The translations under genes and the position numbers were made by a program. 64,000 nt of DNA from Colletotrichum lupini (lineage: Eukaryota > Ascomycota > Sordariomycetes > Glomerellales > Glomerellaceae). The DNA lies in contig NC_064673.1 of NCBI RefSeq assembly GCF_023278565.1, positions 3,720,001-3,784,000 on the forward strand. The letters are read 5' to 3'. This document shows, piece after piece, positions 14,401 through 24,526 of the stretch. Every line of letters starts with the position of its first letter. The stretch's first letter is position 1. The notes beneath the pieces were generated by a model. The model was not told where the DNA came from and did no database searches. It saw only the letters and a program-made list of their open reading frames with translations.

Positions 14401-15546
14401 TCTTTAGTCGTTCTTAAACGCTTTATAATAAGCTTAATAAGTTTATAGTTCTTTTTTATTATAAATTATAACTAATTATTTAAATTTAAAAAGTAAAATA
14501 AGCGCTATAAAGGGGTTAAAAAATACGTTAAAATTTAGAGCGTCTAAGTCGACGTATTTCTAAACCCTAATACCCTTATTTATAATACGAAGTATATTAA
14601 ACTATTTAATTTAACTATTATAATTAGTTAATTTAACTTAGGCTAAAATAGGTATTAATAAGTTAGTTATTTTAAAAAGATCGTAAGAATCGTATTAATA
14701 AATACGTTATTATAATATAAAGTCTTAACTAAGAACTAAGCTTATAATTATTATAAGTTATAATATATAATAATAAGCATATAGAGTATAGTAAAAGTAG
14801 CTTAATTATTAAAATAGAAATAAATAAAAAGAAAAGGTCTATATATATAATATCTAAAATAGATACGTGATTCAGCACGTGACGGGCACTTCGTGAGGTG
14901 CGATTACTATCCCTGTTACGTGACAAACTAATATGGGTATGAGCACCATACTCATGGCCTGGCAGAAGATTACTATGCCGACTTGCCACCTGGATGCGAG
15001 AGTCTGTTTGTTGATGAGGATGATCGAAAGAGCCATGTTCTGCGAGTCGAGAACCATGGCACCTAGGATTGCACTCGCCGGGGTGAGCATGCTGCGCTCT
15101 TTCTCACTTTGGATCAGTTGAACAAGTACAGCAATAGCCAACGAGAAGTGTGTGATGATAAGGCCAGCGCCGATTTCCTTTGCACCAGTGACCTTTGAGT
15201 GGAATGTGCCAGCCAAGGCAATGAAGAAGATGACGAATTCTTGTGCCCAGACAGCTATGCGGATGCCATACCCTCCTATATCGGCATCAATCTCAGCTCG
15301 GCAAGACGGTTTTGTAAAGGTGTCTTTTCCAAAGCCCTTTTCGAGATCGAAAATAATTGGGATAGTAATTACCCCAAAAATGCCGACAGAGATGGGTGCG
15401 ATCAAGTACTGGAAGAGTAGAAGCGATTGATGGGTCATCTTTTTGTGAAAGAAGAAATGGAAGGAAGATTCGATGCCTAGATAGACGATCTGAAAGGTGA
15501 GAAATATAGCCAAGATGGCCAGTCTACCTGGCGTTGCGATGCCCAT
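5462..15546 (-). CDS. Polytopic membrane protein split by Copia element A in its intron
   Basis: Exon 1 is 15546-14929 (206 codons) and exon 2 is 6031-5462 (189 codons plus stop). Exon 1 starts MGIATPGRL and carries about six hydrophobic segments. Exon 2 carries about three more and a charged loop, for roughly 395 residues and nine predicted spans. Exon 2 begins straight after an acceptor (TTTTAG) with a CCTAACTC branch site upstream. Exon 1 ends at TTA followed by GTT, and both junctions are phase 0. The 8,789-bp element A starts three bases into this intron. The family is not recognised; it looks like a fungal multi-span membrane protein of unknown role. Both coding exons are free of stops and RIP damage. 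Whether the roughly 8.9-kb intron is still spliced is unknown. Copia B1 also lies about 400 bp upstream of the start codon. Confidence 0.7.
6137..6288 (-). repeat. Element A 3' LTR (left copy)
   Basis: This 152-bp repeat aligns end to end with 14774-14925. Its outer edge (TGGGCATACGG) is intact, whereas the matching stretch in the other LTR reads TAAGCATATAG. Its inner half is fully AT-converted. Confidence 0.9.
10191..10281. repeat. 13-bp tandem repeat, about 7 units, inside element A
   Basis: The unit reads TTTACTAAATAAA in the first three copies. Later copies vary by C/T changes (TTTATTAAACAAA, TCTACTAAACAAA, TCTACTAAATAAA). A 13-bp period does not preserve reading frame, so the array is probably non-coding or marks a broken part of the element. 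Confidence 0.85.
14774..14925 (-). repeat. Element A 5' LTR (right copy)
   Basis: This 152-bp copy has its inner part (14774-14867) RIP-mutated, while the outer 58 bases keep the original CpA/TpG sites (for example CAGCACGTGACGGGCAC). On the minus strand it begins TGTCACGTAACA directly after the GTT that starts the host intron. Confidence 0.9.
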
Positions 15547-15936
15547 TGTGTTGGGAGTGCTCAGAAACAAGTTTCACAATTCGTCGGTTCTGGATTGTAG
15601 ATGTTGAGTTCTCTATTCAAAAAACCAGTCAGCGAAGCTTTTATGAATGTTTGGGAGGGAAGCCAAATTGTGGCTTGAGAGCCTTACTATGCATGGAGCT
15701 CAAGGGAGGATTTGAAGAGGTGCAGCTGACACACCCTCCTGGATGGCCAATCCTACTTATAGCAGTTGTAAAGTGAGACTTGTGCAAGGCAGGCCAATTG
15801 GGTCGTTTGCCACGATCCAGAGGGATGTGCCCGTGAGATCAGTGTGCAACCCTAAGGACACATCTCTGTTGTCTCGGTGTAGCCTCACAAGCCTCACGTC
15901 ACTCCCTCAGTGCCTCACTCCAAGGCTGCCTGTGGC
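15547..15936. other. 5' flank of the membrane-protein gene
   Basis: About 390 bp of GC-balanced DNA between the start codon of the membrane protein and the B1 insertion. It should hold the promoter and 5' UTR. No clear TATA element was identified. Confidence 0.4.
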
Positions 15937-15941
15937 ATTAG

Positions 15942-16144
15942 TGTCGGATTGGAAGTCCAATTCGACCGCGGCATACAGCCGACTGCGCAGGGGCTAATTA
16001 GGGGGCCCTATTTACGATTATCGTAGCTAGCCTAACCTACGGTTAGAACCTCCTTTTTATACCTACGCAGATATTTATATAGTTTAATTAATCTCTTTAT
16101 TAACTACGGTTCGAACTAACTACCCTATAATAAGGATCTTAATA
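15942..16144 (+). repeat. B1 5' LTR
   Basis: The 203-bp LTR begins TGTCGGATTGG. Its first ~75 bases retain intact CpA/TpG sites that are converted in the 3' copy. Its end (CTTAATA) is RIP-altered from the ...CTAACA seen in B2. Confidence 0.92.
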
Positions 16145-19100
16145 CTAATTAGTAATTAAATTCTACTATCGTAGATCGGTAAGGTATTTCGATATATAAA
16201 AGAGACGACCTCTTAATACCGTACGGGATAGGAGATTCGTATTAATTAACTTTATAAAAGTAGATAAAAAAGGAGGTAATTCTTAAATACCGTACGGAAT
16301 TAAGTAATTATAGCCCTTTATTACTTATGAGAAGTCGATGTTTACTATATTAAACTACGTTAATTAATAGAACTACTTAAGTAATTAGCCTTTTATTATT
16401 ACCCTAAATAGCTTTTTTACTAAACGACTTTTCTATAGCCGGCCCGCGATTAGAAATTAACTAAAGAAGCTATTTAGAGACTATAGAGAGTACGAGGCTT
16501 AGGAAGCTAGAAATATACGGGATAGCGGAAATCGGTAATTAGTAAAGATCCCGAGACTAATTATTATATCTTTTTATAATAATATAAACGTCTACTACTA
16601 TTATTATTAAAAAGAACTACTAAAACCTACCCTTTTTTATTAAATAAAAAGGAGGATCTTAGTAAGTACGATAGCTAGCGATCTAAAAGGGTAGTAATAA
16701 TTACTAAAAATAATAAAAACGAGAATAGTAGTAAGATAGTAAAAAGAAGCGGGAATCTCCTAGACCCTAATAAATTCGTTAGATAGCGAAAGTACGGATT
16801 TACTACGACCCGCGCGCGGATTAAATATATCCCCGTTAAGATTAAATACGCTAGTAATTACTAATATAGGCATAAGCTAGAGTACGACCCTTAGCGAGTT
16901 AGGGTAAAAAAGAAGAGGACGAAACCCGATCCTAAATAGAATCCTAATCCCTTATAAATAAGTAAATATTAACCTAGACTATTAAGGGACGTAAATATAT
17001 AGAATTGCGGATTAGCTTAATAGTAAGTAAATTAACGTAGTATTAATCTATTTAACTAAGGTTTATAAAAAAAAAGGGGCTATAGGGGTAACCCCTATTT
17101 TATAAGATCGTAAACGACCTTAGTTATTAACTTAACGAATAGTTTATAAACGCAAGCTTAGGAATTATAAAAGTAGTTAATAAATTCCTTTACGGGCGAG
17201 GGGTATTACTAGCGTAATTATAATTATAAGAGCTATACGAAATACTAGTAGCGATAATTATAAAAGAGGAATTCGTATTATAGAACTAGGTATAGGTCGA
17301 TAGAGCGTATAATTACTTTAACGAATTTAAAAAAAGGGTAAACGACCTAGATTTCCTCCCTATAATTACTAACGGAAATCTATCGTTATAAAAGGATATA
17401 CCGGGGTAAAATATAGTACTAGAAATATAATAATTAATAATTCTGCCTATTTCGATTTATAACTTATTACCGCTACTAATACGAAATTCGGCGCCGATCG
17501 GCTAATAAAAAAGGAAATAAACGACCCGAAGTTATTAATAATACGTAGCGACGCAGGGTTCGTATATAGATACTAAAAATCTAGTAGCGAATACGAGGCA
17601 ATTCATAGACTTTAAAAAGATCTTCTTAAAAGAGAAATTATACTTTAAAAAGAAGTATAAGGTCTTATAAAAAACCCTAACGATATTTTACGATTATTAT
17701 AAAAAAGTCAGAATTAAGGAATACTAGTACTATTCGGTAATTAATATTATACTCGTAAATAAAGCCTTTAATTACTACTACGAAGCGGTACGTAATCTCG
17801 ATCGAAATAACTTCTTTAGTATAATTAACGTAATCCGAAGCCGCTTTAAGACTTATAATAAGAACCTAGAGCTTCTATCTAAGCTACGAGCGATTTTTTT
17901 TATATTTATAGCTAGGATAATAGAGGGTAAATTATAAGTAGAGATCTTTAAAGAGCTTATTAATCGAATCGATAAGCTAGCGAAAACCTAGCTAAATAAG
18001 GGGATAAACGAGCGGAAAGTCGGATATTTTTATACCGTAGTTTAGCGTATATTAGAGATAAAGATTACCCTATACTAAGTATTTAAAAACTACGAGACGC
18101 TCTACTCGAGGCTAAGATCTAGCTTTAATATTAAAACGAGAATACTATGCTAAACCTATTTCTAAGTATACGACGGCCCTTATTAATAATATTAGGTCGA
18201 TCGAACGTATAATAAGAAAAGAAAAGAGGCTAGATATAGTAATTACTAGTAAGGAGGCCCAGATTTATTAAATAAGTAGAGATTTAACTTATAAGTAGGG
18301 TAATAGAAAAAGCAATACTATATTTATAAAAAGGATAAATATTAATTAAGTAATTACTTTAAAGAAGAGCGTACTAAATCGTACGAATAGTATAAAAAGT
18401 CGAGGGTAATAAACGGCAAAACTAGCCCTCGTCGGTTTAATTAATTCTTCGTTATATATAAGGGCAGATCCGGGGGTATAAAACCTAATAACGGTAATTA
18501 AAGTAGCGGCCTAAAGTATATACCCCCTATAAAAGATTCGGAAGATGAGGAAGATCTTACCCCCTATACTAACGAATTAGATTATAACGAAATCGAAAAT
18601 ATTAACTACTCTTTTTTTACCCCGTTAGCCTCTAGAGGATATACGAGGCTAAACGAATAGAGGGTAGTAAAAGCTCTTAATAAGTAGGCTTTTATATACG
18701 GATAATAAGAGAAGGTCCTTTAAATAACGGATATAAAAGTAGCTAAAAGGGTAAATCTAATATAGCTAAAGCCTATTATTTTAATAATTAAAAAGAAGAC
18801 GCTATTTTTCTTAATATTTAAAGAAAAGGAACATAGTACCGAGCATATCTAGGGGTAGCTAGAGGGGTCCTTTTTATACTACTTAAATCCCTCGAATATT
18901 AAGCTCGTATAAATATTTTACGTAAGCGAAAAGTACGGCCTAGACGATTTTTATAGGATTATCCTAAATACTAGGGTATCGTAATAGTTAATTAGAAAAA
19001 AAGGGCAATTCTAAGTGCTATAAAAGATCGTATTAGTAACGCTTAATATATCGACAGCGGGTATTATAAAGATTAGTTTTGGCCTAGGTAAGGAAATCGT

Positions 19101-22100
19101 CGCCCTAAGTATAATAAAAATAGAAACGCACTTTAGAACGATAATTTTCTATATTTTACTTATTAATACCCTATTTCTCTTATATCTAAAAGACATAAAT
19201 TAACTAGGCATTATATTTAATAACACGAGGAACAAAATCTCTAGTAATAAGCACTTCGAGATAGTTAAACGACGATAGGGGTATACGTTTATAAAGCTTA
19301 TTAATAATACGAAGTCGATTAATTACTTAATAAAAAGTGAGCTTAGAAAACTATACCGGAGATTTGGGCACCCGTTAGTTACGAGGCTATATAACTTTTT
19401 AAAGTAATTAAGTAATAATAATATCGAAATAGGGGCGCTAGAGTAGTTAATAAAAGTATATTACTAATACTAAATAAATGCGCAGAGCCCACGCAGATTC
19501 AAGTTTAAATTGCGTAATAAGCTTAACTTTAACTAGGAAATCGTCGTTAATATTTTCTATTTAAATAGTTAGTTAGTACTATATATAATTAACGTAGCTA
19601 TATCCTTCTAAGCAGGGCAATTCCTCTAGGATCTATAAGTAAAGATAGTATAGGTAGCCCTACGAAAAAGCTAGATCGATATATACTAGGGACCGCTAGA
19701 CGGTATTAGAACTAACGCTAGTATTAGTTTTAAGTTAGTAGAATTTAGGGATAATACGACGGCCTACGGTATATAGCTAAAAGTCGTACCCGTTAAAGCG
19801 CACTATAGTATTAGAAAGGTAAAAAGGGCATACTAATAGTTAAAAAGGGCGTTTAGAATTATTAAAGAGGAAAATCCGGATTTTATTAATAACGAATGCC
19901 TCTAGATAGTACTTAAATACTATAATAATACTATAGGGCCCAACGGACTTATACTAACGCTATTAATATTTAGAGCATATTTAAGAACGACCTTAGCCTC
20001 GCTACTATTACTAAGCGTAAGCTAACGAGCCTAAGTAGTTAAAAAAGTAATATAGGTACTACGTAAAGTAAGCGCAAAAAGGTAAGTTAATAAGGTAATT
20101 ACTACGCGTAATAGGCCCGATATAAGGGATAATCTAAATATATTACTAAATTCGGATATACGAGTATAGCGCGAAATTACCTAATAATAGACTAGGCTAT
20201 ATAAGTTAATTTCCGTTAACGAGCGCTCTTATATAGTCGCGAGAGATCGTAACTAGCTACTTAAAGTATTAATTATAGTAATTAGACCGTACTATATAGA
20301 TCTTAATAAGGTAATTTCTAACCTATAAAAAGAAGAAGAGCCAGGGGAAACTATATAACCCGTAACAGAGGCATAAGAAATTATCCTCGACAAAATCGTC
20401 GTAGTAATACTAATAGACGACGAGGAAGAGGATATTATTAAAAGGGTACTAATACTATTAATAAGACGTTATAGAAGACTACGACGGTAAGCCCTAACGC
20501 GGTAATTTATTATTAGTAACGAGGTAATTAACACCTTTTATATAGTAAAAAAAAAAGCCGATTTCGAGCTAGTAGTTAAACTACGTAAAGAAGGCATAAT
20601 TATAACTACTAAAAAGCCGTATAAGGGATTAGATCTTATCGAAGTAGATACTCTTCGCAATCGAGGGGTCTATTAATTTATCCTATACGACCTAAAAAAA
20701 TATATAAACCTCTATATATTTAAATTACGAATAGTTCGTAAGATTAAAAGGAAAAGAACACCCTAGCCGTACGCGAAGCTTAGATATGTAATTTAGGGGT
20801 ACGGCGACGTTAAAAAAGTAACGCTACTTATATAATTACTTATTATATAGCGCTATAGTTAATAATTAATAATAGTACTAATAGTATCGCTACGGAAGAA
20901 GGGATATAAGATTTAGAGCCGTAATATTACCTAGGCCTATACCTAATCGGCTATAGGGCTTATAAAGAGAATCCTAGCTTATTTACTAAAAGAAATAGCT
21001 AGTAAGTATCTAAAAGGCATAATTATTAAAGTACTTAAGCTATTATATAGGCTCGTAGAATCGGGCACTTATTAGTGGGCTACTTACTATGATTTTTATA
21101 TTAATTAATTATTAATAATTATTTCTATATACGACCCGTATTTATTAGTCGCGGAGTACGAAGGCGACTAATTTAGGATCGTTAGAATATAGACCGACGA
21201 TATATTAGGCCTATTCGATATTAACTTTATAAAAAAGGAGGATAAGGAGCTTTAAAAAGCGGGCTTTATAATAAAGCTAAAAAAGGTCCTTATAATAAAC
21301 ACCCCCTTAGTATTTAATAGCGGGATTTTTATAATCAAAAGGGAAACCGTCGTTTTTTAATAAAAAGGGTAGGGCGAGAAGATTAACCTCGTTAATCTAA
21401 ACGTAACTAATATTAAAAGGCGGTATAAAGCTAAGCTCGCGCGAGGGGTATATATTACGAATATTTATTAGCTTAAAGCGATTTTTAACTATACTAAGGT
21501 AGCGTAGGCTATAGATCTAACCGAACGAGATATCGAAATACTTAATAAGCGGCTTAAGTAATAATAAACAAATCTCGATCGAGGTCTCGTTTACTACCTA
21601 ATTAACCTTACGATACGTAAGCTCTACATATTTATTAATAAGTTATTTATAAATAATAATAACTTTATTTTATAATTAGGGTATATTATTATCCTAGCTA
21701 ACGAGAGTATAAGTAAGAGCGAATTTACTATATATAGTAATATAATTTACTACTCGTTAATTAAAAATAAGCGGGTAACGAGAAGTATATTAGCGTTAGA
21801 GGTCTACGGTATAGTTAATAGCGTTAACCTCTCTTACGCAATTTTAACGACGCTAAGGAAGATTACTAATCGAATTAGCCTTTTACCTATTCTAATAGTT
21901 ATTTATATAGATTCCTACTCGCTATATAAATACCTTATTAAATTAGGAACGACGAAAGAAAAGAGGCTTATAATCGATATTATAGCCCTTAAGTAATCGT
22001 ATAAAAAGCGTGAGATATTCGAGATCCGTTAGATTAATAATAAAAATAACCTCGTAGACGCTTTTATAAAAGTAGTACTAAACAAAGGATTAGAGCAATT

Positions 22101-22256
22101 TGTAAGTAGCGGAAAAGTTATTATATAAATAGAGAGATAGGTTATATAAAAAAAATAGAAAAAAGGGAGAAAAGGAGACGACTTAGTAAACGGGCCCGAG
22201 GTCGAATTATATTTCTAACCGTAGCGGTTAAATTAATAAAAAAAAGAGAAAGTTAG

Positions 22257-22459
22257 TATCGGATTAGAAGTCTAATTCGACCGCGGTATATAGCCGACTA
22301 CGTAGGGGCTAATTAAGGGGCCCTATTTACGATTATTATAGCTAGCCTAACCTACGGTTAGAACTTCCTTTTTATACCTACGCAGATATTTATATAGTTT
22401 AATTAATCTCTTCGTTAACTACGGTTCGAACTAACTACCCTATAATAGGGATACTAATA
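22257..22459 (+). repeat. B1 3' LTR
   Basis: The 203-bp copy begins TATCGGATTAG, showing G-to-A changes against the 5' copy, and CATACAG is converted to TATATAG. It is followed directly by the ATTAG duplication. Confidence 0.92.
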
Positions 22460-22464
22460 ATTAG

Positions 22465-24086
22465 GTATCGAACTAAAGTTGTCTTTTTTAGTTATTATTA
22501 TCGAACGGCTCCCTTTTGCGACGGGAAAGGAGATGGAAAACTCTAGAAAATAAAAAGAAGAATCAAGATCTCAATCTTTTATTTTTAGGAGTTAAATTCA
22601 CTCAGGTAATCTTGAACTTTTTAGATGATTCTGCATTGATAAGAAGCAGAGATGGGCAAGTCCGTGTTTGTTTAAGAACTTGGCTGATACTTCAGTCTAT
22701 CATGCCACATTTTTCTGTCTTATTACATTGCTATTTCAACTCTTGTTTAACTGCTGAAGATACGGGATCATTGATAGGCCGTCTTTCTAGAATGGTTTCC
22801 TGCTACTTATAGATTTCCCAACACTAGAGATTTAGGTCAAGTACTTGAGGCTTAACCTAATGGGTCATACCTCTTGGTCCATCGATCAATAACACTGTGT
22901 AACACCAAGATGAGTTGCTTGACACGCCATTATCTTGTTGTGTTCTGCTAATCTTCCCACGCAGGAGTTATGTAGACCGACAACCCCAGAGCTGCCATCT
23001 GCCATATCACGGACTGGATGCTTGAGTGGGCTCTTGTCTTGGTGAAGCCACCCGGGGTATCTCTCATCCCGTTTATCAGTTCACGGTTCAGCAAGATGAC
23101 CTCTCTTCTTGGGAATTCATTCTGCCCAAAGTGCTTGGCACCCCGGCCTCGGACCGCTCCGGACCGAATTGTGGAACTATCTTGCAATCGACAGCATTGT
23201 CCCATGGGCACCATTACGACACGCCGAAGTTGAAGCCCGTCTCAGCTCCGCCACCCCCAACAGCTCAATAAAGGCTTCAGAGTCACGGTAAGTCATTCTC
23301 GGAGATTCCTGGTTCAGTTGATGTGATCTATCATAGCGCTGAGCTGTCACGGCCCATAAGAACCTGGTCCCCGAGTAAGTCTATGTCTTGACTTTTTAGA
23401 GTTGGACCCCTAGATATTACTTACGAGATCGAGTCCCTGCATCTTGTGGGATACACGCCTTATGCTAGCCTTCGATGGAATCTCCCACCTGTCAAAATCT
23501 CCTTAGTAGCCCACCGGGTTATTGACAGCTGCATGGCCATAGGGCCGTCCCGCCCGGGTCCCACATCCGTGATTATAGCCGATGGGATATCTCGACCCTG
23601 CATCGAAAGAGTTGATACATCACTTTGACAACGAGTTTTATCTCGTTTTCTACTGTTTGATGGCGTGTGTAGACATTCTTCATCTCCACCAAGAGTCAAA
23701 GACCTTTTGGTCTTTGTCATTCTCCTAAGGCGATGGTGCATTTCTGACTGTCTGAGATACCGCCCTTCACATTGTACCCCATCAATTTGAGCGAGAATTT
23801 ACTGATCAAGTCGTACGACAGTCTGGATGTGATCATGTTGGCCAGTGGCTGCGTCTTGGCGGCATCTCAAGTTCCATCAGGCAGTTGACGAGGCCGACAT
23901 TCCGTTCGAGGTGTCAAGGTCGTGAGGGGGCGCTTTCAAACCTCATTATCGGAACGACTGAATCTAGCAAGAACACGAGTCATTGTTGCGGAGGCCTACT
24001 CTCTGGTGCTCCATGAAGTGTGTCTGGATACTGATCTCGTACTGTCGTGGAGAGTCAGACTGAGCCTCACGCTGCCTTTGTGAAAT
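22465..24086. other. Intergenic; possible decayed coding remnant at 22.95-23.6 kb
   Basis: No intact gene. On the plus strand between about 23026 and 23290, protein-like stretches (SHPVYQFTVQQDDLSSWEF in one frame, WNYLAIDSIVPWAPLRHAEV in another) continue each other across a frame change. This suggests an old, frameshifted gene; the family was not recognised. An 8-bp inverted repeat with a TTTT loop lies at 23697-23716 (CAAAGACC / GGTCTTTG). Confidence 0.3.
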
Positions 24087-24094
24087 CTATAAAG
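24087..24094 (+). promoter_or_regulatory. TATA-like box of the small secreted protein gene
   Basis: CTATAAAG lies about 190 bp upstream of the ATG at 24278 and about 135 bp upstream of a likely 5' UTR intron. The position is plausible for a core promoter. Confidence 0.45.
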
Positions 24095-24277
24095 ACGGAC
24101 TCTTTCCACCCTCAGTCGAGAAGTTTCAGACATCAACACATCATCCTCTCATCTCACAATCCAAACAACCTTCAACAACTCAACACCAATTCTCCAATCA
24201 AGGAATCCCATCCAAACCATCAGTAAGCGGTTTCCTCTCATCATCCAAAAGCCCCAAGAACTAACTCGAGCACAGAA

Positions 24278-24526
24278 ATGAAGACCTCCGCCATCATCGC
24301 CGTCGCCGCCCAGGCCGCCGCCGTCTTTGCCAACTGCAGCGTCCAAGTCCTCGACGCCAACAACTTTCAGATCGGCACCGCCTGCATCCCCAAGGGTGGC
24401 CAGGGCTCCGTCCGCTACAACGGCGGCAACTACTTCATCACCGCCACCTCCAGCTGCGGCCTTGGCTTCATCAGCACTCAGACCCACCCCGCTGGCTGGC
24501 AGCTCAAGCTTCTCGGCAACTGCTAA
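24278..24526 (+). CDS. Small secreted cysteine-containing protein
   Basis: The product is 82 residues. Residues 1-18 form a clear signal peptide (MKTSAIIAVAAQAAAVFA). The mature part has about 64 residues with four cysteines, the first two residues in and at mid-chain and the last as the final residue, enough for two disulfides. It is rich in Gly and Asn, as in many small fungal secreted proteins. Codon use is strongly C-ending, unlike the surrounding intergenic DNA, which supports a real and well-expressed gene. A 5' UTR intron fits at 24223-24275 (GTAAGC, CTAAC branch, CACAG), ending two bases before the ATG. It sits alone in a gene-poor stretch next to Copia B1. Secretion is predicted; effector or surface roles are only possibilities. 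No known fold was recognised. Confidence 0.8.
   Translation: MKTSAIIAVAAQAAAVFANCSVQVLDANNFQIGTACIPKGGQGSVRYNGGNYFITATSSCGLGFISTQTHPAGWQLKLLGNC

Larger units (their letters stand above)
6137..14925 (-). mobile_element. Copia element A, heavily RIP-mutated LTR retrotransposon
   Basis: Direct LTRs of 152 bp (6137-6288 and 14774-14925) flank about 8.5 kb of very AT-rich sequence. The LTRs run TG...CA. Reading the minus strand through RIP-type stops reveals a Ty1/Copia polymerase. The reverse transcriptase is around 8850-9350, with the YVDD box at about 9070-9081 mutated to Tyr-Ile-Asn-Asn, followed by a KYFLG-type NYFLGVRIL motif. RNase H is around 8390-8800, with a TTLTTKAKL motif like the family's TxSTTEAEL. 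A GGGGG purine stretch borders the left LTR on the minus strand, as expected for a polypurine tract. At 8.8 kb it is long for Copia; the 10.3-14.7 kb part could not be assigned. The flanking five bases match at only three positions, so the target duplication is imperfect. The element is non-functional. Confidence 0.9.
15942..22459 (+). mobile_element. Copia element B1, full-length, RIP-degenerated
   Basis: LTRs of 203 bp (15942-16144 and 22257-22459) are flanked by a perfect 5-bp target duplication ATTAG (15937-15941 and 22460-22464). The plus-strand interior, read through many RIP stops, follows the Ty1/Copia order: gag with a CCHC-like knuckle near 18310-18370, protease-like segment about 19060-19290, integrase about 19340-20300, reverse transcriptase about 20520-21370 with the TDDIL box near 21191-21205, and RNase H about 21560-22150. 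A purine run (about 22237-22252) precedes the 3' LTR. It matches B2 closely but lacks about 330 bp of the leader. It is non-functional. Confidence 0.95.

Noticed and set aside
6137..14925. Element A as a DNA transposon or a centromeric AT-rich block
   Set aside because: The terminal repeats are direct, not inverted, run TG...CA, and minus-strand Copia reverse transcriptase and RNase H motifs are readable.
16090..16115. GGTTCGAA-like tRNA B box in the family B LTR
   Set aside because: The motif recurs in every LTR copy without a matching A box or cloverleaf, so it is part of the LTR and not a tRNA gene.
23697..23716. 8-bp perfect inverted repeat with TTTT loop as a terminator or RNA element
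   Set aside because: Isolated, not next to a supported gene end, and intrinsic terminators of this type are not used by fungal polymerase II.
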